DNA of 64,000 nt from Hyphomicrobiales bacterium (GTDB lineage: Bacteria > Pseudomonadota > Alphaproteobacteria > Rhizobiales > Beijerinckiaceae): assembly GCA_930633525.1 (NCBI GenBank), contig CAKNFP010000001.1, positions 1,652,001 through 1,716,000 of the forward strand, written 5' to 3'. This document shows, piece by piece, positions 17,125 through 25,670 of this stretch; the first letter of the stretch is position 1; the number at the start of each line of letters is the position of its first letter. Both the position numbers and the translations under genes were made by a program. The notes under the pieces were generated by a model. The model saw only the letters and a list, made by a program, of their open reading frames with translations. It made no database searches and was not told the DNA's origin.

Positions 17125-17937
17125 CTATTTCCATAGCGTGAAACCGCCATCGACGAGAATGTCCTGCCCCGTCACATAGCTCGATGCGGGCGAAGCCAGG
17201 AAGAGGATCGCTCCCTTGAGGTCGACGCCGTCACGGCCCATGCGGCCGAGCGCGGTCAGGTGGGAATAGTCTTTGACGAAGCCGCGCGGCATGTCGGGCC
17301 GCTCGAAGCCTCCAGGCGATATCGCATTGACGGTTATGCCCATCGGCGCGAGATAGGCCGCAAGGTCGCGCGTCAGGCCGAGAATGCCCGCCTTGGCGGC
17401 GGCATAGTCCACCGGCTGGCCGGCGAGGCCATTGCGGTCGTAGGTCGAGCGGTCTCGCCCGACATAGGCGGCGATTGAGGCGATCGAAATGATGCGGCCG
17501 GAACTCTGCTCCGCCATGAGGCGCCCGGCTTCCCGGCAGCAATAGATCGCGCCGGTGAGATTTGTGCGGATGAGGGCGTCGATATCAGCCGGGTCGCGCT
17601 CGAACAGACGGGCGACGCTGCCCCCCGAGCCGCCGCCGCTGTTGTTGACCAGGATATCGAGCCGCCCACCCGACCAGTCCGCGACGGCCGCGACGGCTTC
17701 GCGCACCGGCTCGAACTGGCTCTGGTCGAGGGCAATGCCGACGGTTCGGACACCGTAGCGATCGGCGATCTCCGCGGCTGAACGGCGCGCTTTTTCAGCG
17801 TCACGGGACGTCACGGCAACGGAACAGCCTGCCGCGGCGAGAATATCAGCCGCATCGCGGCCGAGCTTGCTGGCCCCGCCCGTCACCAAGGCGACCTTGC
17901 CGCTCAGATCGAACAACTGCGCCACGTCCTGATGCAA
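17125..17937 (-). CDS. SDR family NAD(P)-dependent oxidoreductase
   Basis: A classical short-chain dehydrogenase of 270 residues. The cofactor motif is TGGASKLGRD (about 19-28) and the structural motif is VNNSGG (98-102). The catalytic residues are Ser154 and the Y178-AAA-K182 pair, and the C-terminus ends SYVTGQDILVDGGFTLW. It is the first gene of the minus-strand operon with the GntR regulator and the aldolase, divergent from an ABC importer. Oxidation of a sugar or hydroxy acid is a likely role by analogy with such clusters. Confidence 0.92.
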   Translation of the reverse strand: MHQDVAQLFDLSGKVALVTGGASKLGRDAADILAAAGCSVAVTSRDAEKARRSAAEIADRYGVRTVGIALDQSQFEPVREAVAAVADWSGGRLDILVNNSGGGSGGSVARLFERDPADIDALIRTNLTGAIYCCREAGRLMAEQSSGRIISIASIAAYVGRDRSTYDRNGLAGQPVDYAAAKAGILGLTRDLAAYLAPMGITVNAISPGGFERPDMPRGFVKDYSHLTALGRMGRDGVDLKGAILFLASPASSYVTGQDILVDGGFTLWK

Positions 17938-18017
17938 CGTTTCGCCCTTTCCGCTTGCGTTTCCCGAGCCTTGGACCGTGTTCTCCCGGCCCTCTTGCGA
18001 AGTTCGTGCAGTCTGCC

Positions 18018-18050
18018 CTTGACACCATCATGCCGTCAAGGTGTTATACC
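18018..18050 (+). promoter_or_regulatory. sigma70-like promoter with overlapping dyads
   Basis: TTGACA (18019-18024) is followed after exactly 17 bp by TGTTAT (18042-18047), a near-consensus sigma70 promoter reading toward the ABC permease gene. The -35 lies in an inverted repeat CTTGAC/GTCAAG (18018-18023 and 18035-18040). On the minus strand the -10 area reads TGGTATAACACC, resembling FadR-subfamily GntR operators. The site is in the divergent gap between the SDR and ABC operons. Confidence 0.5.
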
Positions 18051-18169
18051 AAAACCAAGAGAAAAGATCTGGAAAGATCATAAGGACGGCACGACGACCA
18101 TGCGACGCGGCAGGCCCCAGGCGGCTGGGTCGCGGAACGCATGGCGTGGCATCCGGCAGGGAAGGGCGC

Positions 18170-19048
18170 ATGACAGGGCAAACCGCAGGACAGGTGTCTC
18201 CATCCTCACCCGACGAGGCGAGCACGCATGTGGGCGGCGCGCAGGCCGCCCCGCCCAAGCCAAACGCGCTGATGGCCTTCCTCAAGCGGCGCAAGCTCGT
18301 CCTGATGACGTTGATGATCATCCTGATCGCCTGGGAGATGGCGCCGCGCCTGCTCGCGATCCCGGATTATCTCTTGCCGCCGCCGTCACAGGTCTTCACC
18401 GCCTTTCTCGGCCAATGGCAGCGGACACTGGCCGCGACCTGGATCACCACGTCCGTGATGCTTGGTGGTTACTTCATCGCCATCGTCATATCGATCCCGC
18501 TGGCGCTCGCCATCGTATCCTCGCGCGTCGTCGAGGATACGGTCGAGCCGATCATGCTCGTCTTCCAGGTTATTCCGAAGATCGCCATCGCGCCGCTGTT
18601 CATCGTGTGGTTCGGGTTCGGCTACACGCCGAAGACCATGCTGGTGTTCTTGCTCGCGTTCTTCCCCATTACACTGAGCGCGGTTGCCGGCTTCCGCGCG
18701 GTCGACCCGGACATCATGGATCTCGCGCGCTCGACCGGCACCTCGACCTGGACGATGTTCCGCAAGATCAAGCTGCCGCAGGCGCTGCCGCAGATCTTTA
18801 CCGGTCTCAAAGTCGGTGTCGCGCTCGCCTCGACCGGCGCCGTCGTCGCCGAGTTCATCGCGTCGGACCGGGGGCTCGGCTACCTCCTGCTCGAGTGGCG
18901 CGGTGAGCTCGACACGCCGATGGTCTTTGCCGGCGTCTTCGTCATCAGCCTCGTCGGCATCATCGTCTATTATTTCGTCGAGGCGGTGGAGCGCTTCACC
19001 ATCCCGTGGCACGTCTCACAGCGCGATCCCGTGCCGGTCAACGCCTGA
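18170..19048 (+). CDS. ABC transporter permease, SsuC/TauC type
   Basis: A permease of about 292 residues. A hydrophilic N-terminal extension of about 40 residues precedes roughly six transmembrane segments and the contact loop AVDPDIMDLARSTGTSTWTMFRKIKLPQALPQIFTGLKVG. The ATG at 18170 (MTGQTAG) was chosen, preceded by GAAGGG; the frame is open upstream through the promoter. It is the first gene of a plus-strand operon with a binding protein and an ATPase, and it is paralogous to the permease at 5.7-6.5 kb. Confidence 0.9.
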   Translation: MTGQTAGQVSPSSPDEASTHVGGAQAAPPKPNALMAFLKRRKLVLMTLMIILIAWEMAPRLLAIPDYLLPPPSQVFTAFLGQWQRTLAATWITTSVMLGGYFIAIVISIPLALAIVSSRVVEDTVEPIMLVFQVIPKIAIAPLFIVWFGFGYTPKTMLVFLLAFFPITLSAVAGFRAVDPDIMDLARSTGTSTWTMFRKIKLPQALPQIFTGLKVGVALASTGAVVAEFIASDRGLGYLLLEWRGELDTPMVFAGVFVISLVGIIVYYFVEAVERFTIPWHVSQRDPVPVNA

Positions 19049-19156
19049 CTGGTCCGATGACGCGGCAGTGATTCCGCACGCAAAGAAGAAGACGCCTGTT
19101 CGATGGCGCACATGGTAATATAGATCGCAAAGAAAAACACCCGAGAGGAAACGACC

Positions 19157-20149
19157 ATGGCATCGAGAAAAGTATCACCAAATATAACGGCTTTCGCGGC
19201 GATCGCCGCCGGTTTGATGCTTTCGACATCCGTCGCCCAAGCCGCCGATCAGGTCAGTCTGCGCCTGAATACGATCCTTAACGGCTGGCATTGCCCATGG
19301 CACATGGCCCGCGACAAGGGTTGGTTCAAGGAAGCGGGCATCGAGATCAAGGAGATTGGCGAGGGGCGCGGCTCGGCTGATACGGCCCAGCTCGTCGCCG
19401 CCGGCACGGATACCTTCGGCCTCGTCGATCCAGCCGTCGTGATTGCCGGCGTGGCACGCGGCCTGCCGGTGAAGTCCGTCTACAGCCTCATCAACAAGAG
19501 CCTGCTCGCTGTCGTGTCGCCAGCGGACAAGCCGATCAAGTCGGTCGCCGATCTCAAAGGCAAGCAGTATGTGACGCTCGCCGGCTCAGGCGCGCTGCAG
19601 ATGTTCCAGGCGGTGCTGGCCGCCAACAATCTGAAGTCCGATGACGTCAAGATCCTGACTGTCGACCCGGCTGCGCAATATGCGACGCTGATGAGCGGGC
19701 AGGTCGACGCCATTCTCATCGGTCTCGACGGCGTCCCGGATCTCGAGGCCCGTGGCTTCAAATATCACGCGGTCACCTATCCCGAGCTCGGTGTGAACAC
19801 CATTTCATCCTCCGTCGCCACCAAGTCCGACCTGGTCGAGAGCAACCCGGACCTGGTGAAGCGCTTCATCGCGGTGACCCAGCGCGCCTGGGACCACGCC
19901 ATCAAGAATCCCGATGACGTCGTCAAGGCTTGCCTCGCTGTCAAGCCGACGAGTTCGGAAGCCGCCTTCCGCAAGCAGCTCACGGACGTGATCGGCGCGC
20001 TGCGCTCGGAGAACAACAAGGACAAGCCGCTTGGCTTCGGCGCCGAGAAGGACTGGCAGATGACGCTGCAGGTGCAGAAGGATTATCGCGGCATCAAGAC
20101 CGACAAGCCCCTGACGGCCTTCTATACCAACGAATTCGTTCCCCAATGA
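19157..20149 (+). CDS. ABC transporter substrate-binding protein, NMT1/THI5-SsuA type
   Basis: A 330-residue periplasmic binding protein with a signal peptide ending near SVAQAA (about residue 29). The mature start is VSLRLNTILNGWHCPWHMARDKGWFKEAGIEIKEIGEGRGSADT, typical of the NMT1/THI5 class. The ribosome site GAGAGGAAA precedes the ATG. Its stop overlaps the ATPase start (ATGA). It shares family and layout with the binding protein at 2.3-3.3 kb, but the ligand-facing opening (NGWHCPWH against NWVPQGDHSPYY) differs, so a different ligand is likely. Confidence 0.93.
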   Translation: MASRKVSPNITAFAAIAAGLMLSTSVAQAADQVSLRLNTILNGWHCPWHMARDKGWFKEAGIEIKEIGEGRGSADTAQLVAAGTDTFGLVDPAVVIAGVARGLPVKSVYSLINKSLLAVVSPADKPIKSVADLKGKQYVTLAGSGALQMFQAVLAANNLKSDDVKILTVDPAAQYATLMSGQVDAILIGLDGVPDLEARGFKYHAVTYPELGVNTISSSVATKSDLVESNPDLVKRFIAVTQRAWDHAIKNPDDVVKACLAVKPTSSEAAFRKQLTDVIGALRSENNKDKPLGFGAEKDWQMTLQVQKDYRGIKTDKPLTAFYTNEFVPQ

Positions 20150-21054
20150 GCAATGTTGCGATCTTCGAGCGCAAGGGCGCGGACACCAATGCACGCTACG
20201 GGATATCGGAGCGCGGAATGACAGCAGCGGCAACGCTCGCCTCAAATACGCAGGACGCCGGCATCGTCGTCAAAGGCGTCTCGAAGATTTTCGACAGTGA
20301 GGGGCGCCGCGTCGAGGCGCTCCTCGATATTGACCTCGAGATTACCAAGGGTGAGTTCGTCTCGATCGTCGGTCCCTCCGGTTGCGGCAAAAGCACATTG
20401 TTGCGGCTGATCGCAGGCCTGATGCCGACATCAGGCGGCCAGATCTCGGTGGCCGGCAAGGCCGTCAGCCAGCCCATCACCGATGTCGGGATCGTTTTCC
20501 AGAAGCCGGTTCTTCTGGAGTGGCGCAGCGTCATCGACAACCTGCTCCTGCAGCCGGAGTTGCGCGGGCTTGATCCATCGGCTTATCGCGATCGTGCCAT
20601 CGATCTCTTGGCCGCCGTTGGCCTCAACGGCTTCGAGGACGTCTACCCGCGCCAGTTGTCAGGCGGCATGCAGCAGCGTGCTTCGATCGCGCGGGCGCTG
20701 ATCCATGATCCCTCGCTCCTGCTGATGGACGAGCCGCTCGGGGCGCTCGACGCTCTGACGCGCGAGCAGGTGCGTGTCGACCTGGAGGAACTGTGGCTCG
20801 CCACCGGCAAGACGGTCGTGTTCATCACGCACTCGATCGATGAGGCCGTGCTTCTTTCGGATCGCGTCGTCATCATGTCGCCACGCCCCGGCCGGATCGA
20901 TCGGATCATCGACATCGACATTCCACGGCCGCGCGGGCTCGAAGGGCGCAATTCCAACGTGTTCAAGGAAGCGGAGGAAGAGATCACGCGCATCTTCCTC
21001 GAGCGTGGAGTGCTGAAGCGCGGTCGACCCTTCGCCGCCATCCGCAAGCCGTGA
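20146..21054 (+). CDS. ABC transporter ATP-binding protein, SsuB/TauB type
   Basis: A 302-residue ATPase with Walker A GPSGCGKSTLLRLI, signature LSGGMQQRASIARAL, Walker B LLLMDEPLGALDAL and H-loop FITHSIDEAVLL. The ATG at 20146 overlaps the binding-protein stop by 4 bp; an internal ATG at 20218 would remove a non-conserved leader of 24 residues. It energises the importer of the second module, and its stop overlaps the start of the frameshifted aldolase gene. Confidence 0.92.
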   Translation: MSNVAIFERKGADTNARYGISERGMTAAATLASNTQDAGIVVKGVSKIFDSEGRRVEALLDIDLEITKGEFVSIVGPSGCGKSTLLRLIAGLMPTSGGQISVAGKAVSQPITDVGIVFQKPVLLEWRSVIDNLLLQPELRGLDPSAYRDRAIDLLAAVGLNGFEDVYPRQLSGGMQQRASIARALIHDPSLLLMDEPLGALDALTREQVRVDLEELWLATGKTVVFITHSIDEAVLLSDRVVIMSPRPGRIDRIIDIDIPRPRGLEGRNSNVFKEAEEEITRIFLERGVLKRGRPFAAIRKP

Positions 21055-21990
21055 TGGAGACAAGCGCGATGGTGACGCGGCTGCGCGGCAACTGGGCAAC
21101 CCTGCTGCTGCCGATCGCCGATGATGACAGCATCGATTTCGGCCGTCTCAGAGCCGAGATCGATGTGCTGATCGATGCGCGGGTCGACGGCATCTATTCC
21201 AACGGCACGGCGGGCGAGTTCCACAATCAGACGGAAGAGGAATACGGCCGCGTGCAGGAGACGCTGGCGAGCGCCTGCACGGCCGCCAGCATGCCCTTCG
21301 TCATCGGCGCGTGCCACTCGGATCCGATGGTGAGCCGTCAGCGCGTCGCCCGGGCCGTTGCGCTCAAGCCGCGCGCCATCCAGGTGATCCTGCCGGATTG
21401 GTGGCCGCTGACCGACGCGGAGGCTGTCGACTATCTCGCGCTCATCGCCGAGGAGGCGAGGGGGGGTGCCGCTGGTGCTTTACAATCCGCCGCATGCCAA
21501 GCGCGTCCTGACGCCGCCCGAATTGCGGTGGGTGCTGTCGCGGGCGCCAACGGTCGAGGCGGTCAAGCTCGGTGACGGCGATGCCGCCTGGTACGCGAGC
21601 GCGCGGGAGCATCTCGGGGGTATCTCCCTGTTCGTGCCGGGGCATCATCTGGCGACCGGCATGCGCGAGGGCGTGGCAGCCGGTGCATTCTCCAATGTTG
21701 CCTGCCTCAACCCGCGCGGTGCGCAACGCTGGACCGACCTGATGGCGACTGATATCGCCACCTGCCTCGATATTGAGGCACGCCTGCAGGCTTTCATCGA
21801 CACGCATATCTGGCCGTTCCGCGGTGACCATGGTTATTCCAACGCCGCACTCGACAAGCTGCTGGCTGAAATCGGCGATTGGGCGCCTGTCGGCACGCGT
21901 CTGCGCCGTCCCTATCGTTTCATCGATGCCGGCGAGGCGCGGCGTCTGCGCCCCATCGCCCGGCAGGCCGTGCCGGAGCTTTTCATCTGA
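21054..21990 (+). pseudogene. DHDPS-family aldolase gene with a single-base frameshift
   Basis: The first part (to about 21466) encodes LRGNWATLLLPIADDDSIDFGRL and GIYSNGTAGEFHNQT, the N-terminal barrel of a dihydrodipicolinate-synthase-like aldolase. The rest, VPLVLYNPPHAK followed by VEAVKLGDGD (with the likely Schiff-base Lys), is in the next frame. The switch is at a run of seven G (21460-21466). With six G the protein reads through as EEARGVPLVLYNPP over about 310 residues, the normal family length. It could be a real loss of function, a phase-variable tract or a sequencing error. Its ends are coupled to the ATPase and to the enolase-type gene. Confidence 0.8.
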
Positions 21991-23186
21991 TGCCGATCAT
22001 TACCGCCGTCCGCCCGGTTCTTCTCAGCGCGCCCTATGCGGATGCGGACAATCTCGAGCGCCGTCGGCACCTGAGGTCGGGCTACCGCACTGTCGGCATG
22101 GTGGAGATCACCTTCGCGGACGGCTCGACGGGCCTCGGGGAAGGGTATCTCGCGGTCTTCGCCCCGCTTGTCTTCGTCGAGATTGCCAAGCTGCTGGCGC
22201 CCACGGTCATCGGCCGGGAGGGGGACGCCATCAGTGCACGCCTCGTCGACCTCAGCCGGATGACCGACTACTGGAGCCTCACGGGCGCTGCCCGCCATGT
22301 CCTCTCCGCCTTTGAAATCGCGCTGGTGGACGCCAAGGCCAAGCGCCTCGGCGGGCCGGCGCTGGAACTGTTCGGCGGGTGCACCGTCGAGCGGATAGCC
22401 CTTTATGGCAGCGGTGGCGATTCCATGACGCCTGCCGCCATGCTGGCCGAGATCGATCTTCTGGCATCGAAGGGCATCCGGCTGTTCAAGATCCGCGCGC
22501 GGCGCGATGAGGTCGACAAGGCTGTCTGGACCATGGAGCGCGCGGGCGAGGCCGGTATCGCGGTCGCCATCGACATGACGCAGAACCTCGCCAATCCGGC
22601 ACAGACCGCGAGCGACGTCATCGCCTTCGTCGAGGCCGTCCACGGGCGGACCGCGTGCCGCATCGCTTTCCTTGAAGAGGCGCTCGGTCCGGCGGATATC
22701 GGCTCATACCGGCTCCTGCGGGGGCGGCTCGCGACGAAGATCGCGGGCGGTGAGATCGCGACGACGCCTGACGAATTATGCGAGCGCGTGGCGGATGGCC
22801 TCTACGACATCGTCCAGCCCGATGCGACGGTGTTGGGCGGCATCGGCGCAACCATGGACGTCTTTGCCGCGGCGCGGCGGGCGGGCGTGGAGACCGTGGT
22901 GCACAACTGGGGCGGTGCCGTTTGCCTCGGCGCCAATTATGCGGCGGCTTTCGCCGGCGGCGCGCATCTCGCAGAATGGCCGATGCCGGGCTTTGCCCTG
23001 CGCGACGTTTTGATGGTCGCCCCGCCATCGATCGTCGATGGCCAACTCCGGGCGCCGACGGCGCCGGGGCTGGGCGTGGCGCTGACGCCCGAGATCGAAG
23101 CGGAATATGCCTTCCGTGCCGATGCGGTCTATGACTGCCTCGGCACGATGGCGGCTACTGACCCGGCTGTCTGGCGGGCTGTCTGA
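21990..23186 (+). CDS. mandelate racemase/muconate lactonizing enzyme family protein
   Basis: A 398-residue enolase-superfamily enzyme. The N-terminal capping domain contains FADGSTGLGEGY. The barrel shows FKIRARRD (Lys167 of a modified KxK), AIDM (Asp195), FLEE (Glu229/230), GGEI (Glu255) and a catalytic-type His305 in VVHNWGG. A Lys/His acid-base arrangement is typical of mandelate-racemase-group acid-sugar dehydratases. The ATG overlaps the stop of the frameshifted aldolase gene (TGATG). With aldolases, an SDR and an importer around it, a sugar-acid dehydration pathway is a reasonable inference. Confidence 0.87.
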   Translation: MPIITAVRPVLLSAPYADADNLERRRHLRSGYRTVGMVEITFADGSTGLGEGYLAVFAPLVFVEIAKLLAPTVIGREGDAISARLVDLSRMTDYWSLTGAARHVLSAFEIALVDAKAKRLGGPALELFGGCTVERIALYGSGGDSMTPAAMLAEIDLLASKGIRLFKIRARRDEVDKAVWTMERAGEAGIAVAIDMTQNLANPAQTASDVIAFVEAVHGRTACRIAFLEEALGPADIGSYRLLRGRLATKIAGGEIATTPDELCERVADGLYDIVQPDATVLGGIGATMDVFAAARRAGVETVVHNWGGAVCLGANYAAAFAGGAHLAEWPMPGFALRDVLMVAPPSIVDGQLRAPTAPGLGVALTPEIEAEYAFRADAVYDCLGTMAATDPAVWRAV

Positions 23187-23209
23187 CCGCCGGTTTACCC
23201 CGGCGACGA

Positions 23210-24142
23210 TCAATCCGTCACGGGAACGGCATTGAAGCCATCGGGGAGCTTTTCCAGCCGGGCCAGTCCCGGGAAGGGATAGTGAAAGCCCTGTACCCGG
23301 GTGCCTTCGGCTGCGAGTTCCTCGTAGATCCTGAGCCGCGTGGCGACAGCCATTTCGCCATCGTAATCGAAAGCGGCGCGCCAGTGCGGGTGGCGCGCGA
23401 ACAGTGCCGGAAGATTGGTGACATCCGACTGGACAAACACAGTCTCTCCATTGAATGTCGCGCGAAACGAGGTATGGCCGGGCGTGTGGCCCGGCGTGCC
23501 AACGGCGGTGATGCCAGGCGCTACTTCCTGGTCCCAGGCGTAGGGAGTGACCGCCCGGTTCAAGTGGTCGAACACGCGCCGGGCATTGGCGAAAGCTGCC
23601 TTGGCGCGGTCATCCGGTGCGGCCGCCATCCGCGCGTCGTCCATCCAGAAGTCCCATTCCGCCTGCGGCACGAGGATCTCGGCATTGGGAAAGGCGCGAT
23701 GGCCATCGCGGGTCAGGAGACCGTTGATATGGTCGCCGTGGAAATGTGAGATGATAACGGTGTCGATTTCGCGCCGGTCGATGCCGGCGGCCGCGAGATT
23801 GGTCTGGAACCAGCCGGACTTTCCGCCGCTCGGCTCGATATTCGCCTCACCAATGCCCGTGTCGATCACGATCCGCCGCGACCCATTCTCGATGACGATG
23901 GGCGTGAAGGTGATCGGCACGATATCGGGATCGCCGCCGCCCGCGACCAATGCAGCGCTGACTTCAGCGCGTGATGCGTTCGGCACGAAGCCGTCCGCCA
24001 GGGGGATGGGATTCCGGCCGTCGAACACGGCTACGATGGTCGCATTACCCACCGCATAGCGATGGAAGGAGAAGGCTGGTGCGGCGGGGGTATTCGATGA
24101 TTGTGTCGATCCGCTCATTGTGGCCAACAGTCTCCCGTTCAT
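23210..24142 (-). CDS. MBL-fold metallo-hydrolase
   Basis: A metallo-beta-lactamase-fold hydrolase of 310 residues, or 302 from the ATG at 24118. The metal ligands are complete: SHFHGDH (His133, His135, Asp137, His138), TPGHTPGH (His219 or 223), QSD (Asp240) and GFHYPFPG (His287). The layout resembles the lactonase/hydrolase group that includes N-acyl homoserine lactonases, but no specific activity can be claimed. It is convergent with the enolase-type gene and shares orientation with the upstream IclR regulator. Confidence 0.85.
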   Translation of the reverse strand: MNGRLLATMSGSTQSSNTPAAPAFSFHRYAVGNATIVAVFDGRNPIPLADGFVPNASRAEVSAALVAGGGDPDIVPITFTPIVIENGSRRIVIDTGIGEANIEPSGGKSGWFQTNLAAAGIDRREIDTVIISHFHGDHINGLLTRDGHRAFPNAEILVPQAEWDFWMDDARMAAAPDDRAKAAFANARRVFDHLNRAVTPYAWDQEVAPGITAVGTPGHTPGHTSFRATFNGETVFVQSDVTNLPALFARHPHWRAAFDYDGEMAVATRLRIYEELAAEGTRVQGFHYPFPGLARLEKLPDGFNAVPVTD

Positions 24143-24405
24143 TCTGCAGAAAAAACATACACATCAGGTTAGTCTAGTGAGCGCGTGCCGCAATGGCCAT
24201 CGTCCGCGTTCCCATTCCCAATCCGTTGATCGAGATGCTGCCGCTCTGTGCACGTCGTTTCACGGGAAGCCCTGGTGCGGCGGCCCAGGTCTTCTTTCGA
24301 TCGGGCGATGCTGAATGCTCATCTTCGGAGGATCGATGTGGATAGAGTGTCTCTGTACGGGCGCCCATTGCCAATTCGGGCGCCATCGATAGGATCTTCC
24401 TGTGC
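24143..24405. other. gap between metallo-hydrolase and iclR genes, nothing recognised
   Basis: About 260 bp upstream of the metallo-hydrolase and downstream of the IclR gene. I found no credible reading frame, RNA gene or strong hairpin. A promoter for the hydrolase is expected here, but no confident -35/-10 pair was seen. Confidence 0.4.
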
Positions 24406-25170
24406 TTATCTGGAGGGCCTAAGGAGAGACTGCGAGACCTTGTCCGCGCTTTGCTTGAGGAACTGGAGCAATTCCTGCTTGCGTGTGTTGGGCGTATTGG
24501 CCGGCACCATGAAGCAAATGGTGGCAACGGGCATCCGCATGTGGTCGAAGACCGCGGACGCAAGGCATGTGGTATAGGGGTCCGAAAGCCCGGACGTCTC
24601 CATGACATTGCCGGCGCAGGCTTTCCGCACTTCCCGGATGAATTGGGCGGGATCGATAACCGCGCCGTTTGGCAGGACGTAGTCTTCCTCAGGGATGAGG
24701 TCCCGGATCTCGCGGTCGCTCATCCCACCCATCAGAAGCCTGCCCGATGCTGTCCAGGGGATGGGTACCAGAACGCCTGCTTCCGAGCTGATGCGGAAGA
24801 GGCTGGCGCCGGGATGCATGAAGGCGACGGTATATTTCGCGGCGACGAGCATGCACAGCTGTGTCGTCTCCCCGGTTTCCCGCGACAATCTGATGACCTC
24901 GTCGCGTCCAAGCCGCACCAACGGCTGCGACGCGAGATAGGCATCGCCATAGAGATAGACCGCCCGGCCGAAGAAGACATTGTTGTCCCGATCGAGTTGC
25001 AGGATTTCCGCCTCCGCGAGCCGGCCGACGATGCTGTAGATCGACGAACGTGGCGCGTTGAGCGCCCGCGCGAGATCGCCAATTCCAACCGGGCTGCGCT
25101 CGCGGTTCAAATATTCCAGAATATCGATCGTTCGGCCGATGCCGGTCGATCGCTGTGTTTCATTGTTCAC
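24406..25170 (-). CDS. IclR family transcriptional regulator
   Basis: A 254-residue IclR-type regulator. The N-terminal helix-turn-helix is GIGDLARALNAPRSSIYSIVGRLAEAEIL (about 28-56). The C-terminal effector domain includes GVLVPIPWTASGRLLMGG and CLASAVFDHMRMPVATICFMVP. It is divergent from the peptide-type ABC/amidohydrolase cluster, with a 500-bp gap that holds a strong dyad near its promoter, so it probably regulates that cluster and possibly the metallo-hydrolase. The effector is unknown. Confidence 0.88.
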   Translation of the reverse strand: MNNETQRSTGIGRTIDILEYLNRERSPVGIGDLARALNAPRSSIYSIVGRLAEAEILQLDRDNNVFFGRAVYLYGDAYLASQPLVRLGRDEVIRLSRETGETTQLCMLVAAKYTVAFMHPGASLFRISSEAGVLVPIPWTASGRLLMGGMSDREIRDLIPEEDYVLPNGAVIDPAQFIREVRKACAGNVMETSGLSDPYTTCLASAVFDHMRMPVATICFMVPANTPNTRKQELLQFLKQSADKVSQSLLRPSR

Positions 25171-25670
25171 AGCTGTCCCCCGGGATTAAGATTGGGATAT
25201 TCCGTGAGCCTTGCCCTCAGCCTTGCAAACATGGATGCGTAGCTCTATTGTGTCTATAATACGGACACAATGTCCCATATACAAGACAGAGCGGAGGTCT
25301 ATTAGCCCTTGTTCTTCGTTCCGACTCCGGTTGTCTCTTGGCAAGAAGCACGCGACAGCGTCCGGACATGTGATGATGCGGCAACGCATGTCGCTAGGCA
25401 GATTTCCTGGCGAAGCAGGGCGGCATCGATATTCGGACGGTGGGCATTCGCGGCGGACGTGGGCGCAAGAAGGTCTTGCCTGGCGTAGTCTTGACCATTG
25501 CATGGATAATACTGCGACTGGGTAGCACTGGACCGGAATGACAAGGCCTGGATCAAACCGGTCTCGCGTAGATGTACCTGTGTCGAGGTCGGCCTACGTC
25601 AAGACAAGGTTGGGTGATCCGAACTCTGGGATGCATATAACGGCCGGTTGCGGCTGTTGGGGGCAAGACC
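25171..25670. promoter_or_regulatory. 500-bp divergent regulatory region of the amidohydrolase cluster
   Basis: No gene is supported in this gap. It holds a perfect 8-bp inverted repeat, ATTGTGTC (25247-25254) and GACACAAT (25264-25271), with TATAAT (25255-25260) in the 9-bp spacer. It also holds a shorter dyad GCAAGA-AGG-TCTTGC at 25465-25479. The first is a likely IclR operator or autoregulatory site; the second lies closer to the permease gene. The role is inferred from position. Confidence 0.5.

Noticed and set aside
21460..21466. Programmed ribosomal frameshifting as the explanation of the aldolase frame change
   Set aside because: The G7 tract alone is not a recognised programmed site, no supporting hairpin or internal Shine-Dalgarno was evident, and the family is not known to use it; a plain indel is simpler.
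23210..24142. A quorum-quenching lactonase call for the MBL-fold protein
   Set aside because: The metal ligands fit many hydrolases; nothing specific to homoserine lactones can be seen.
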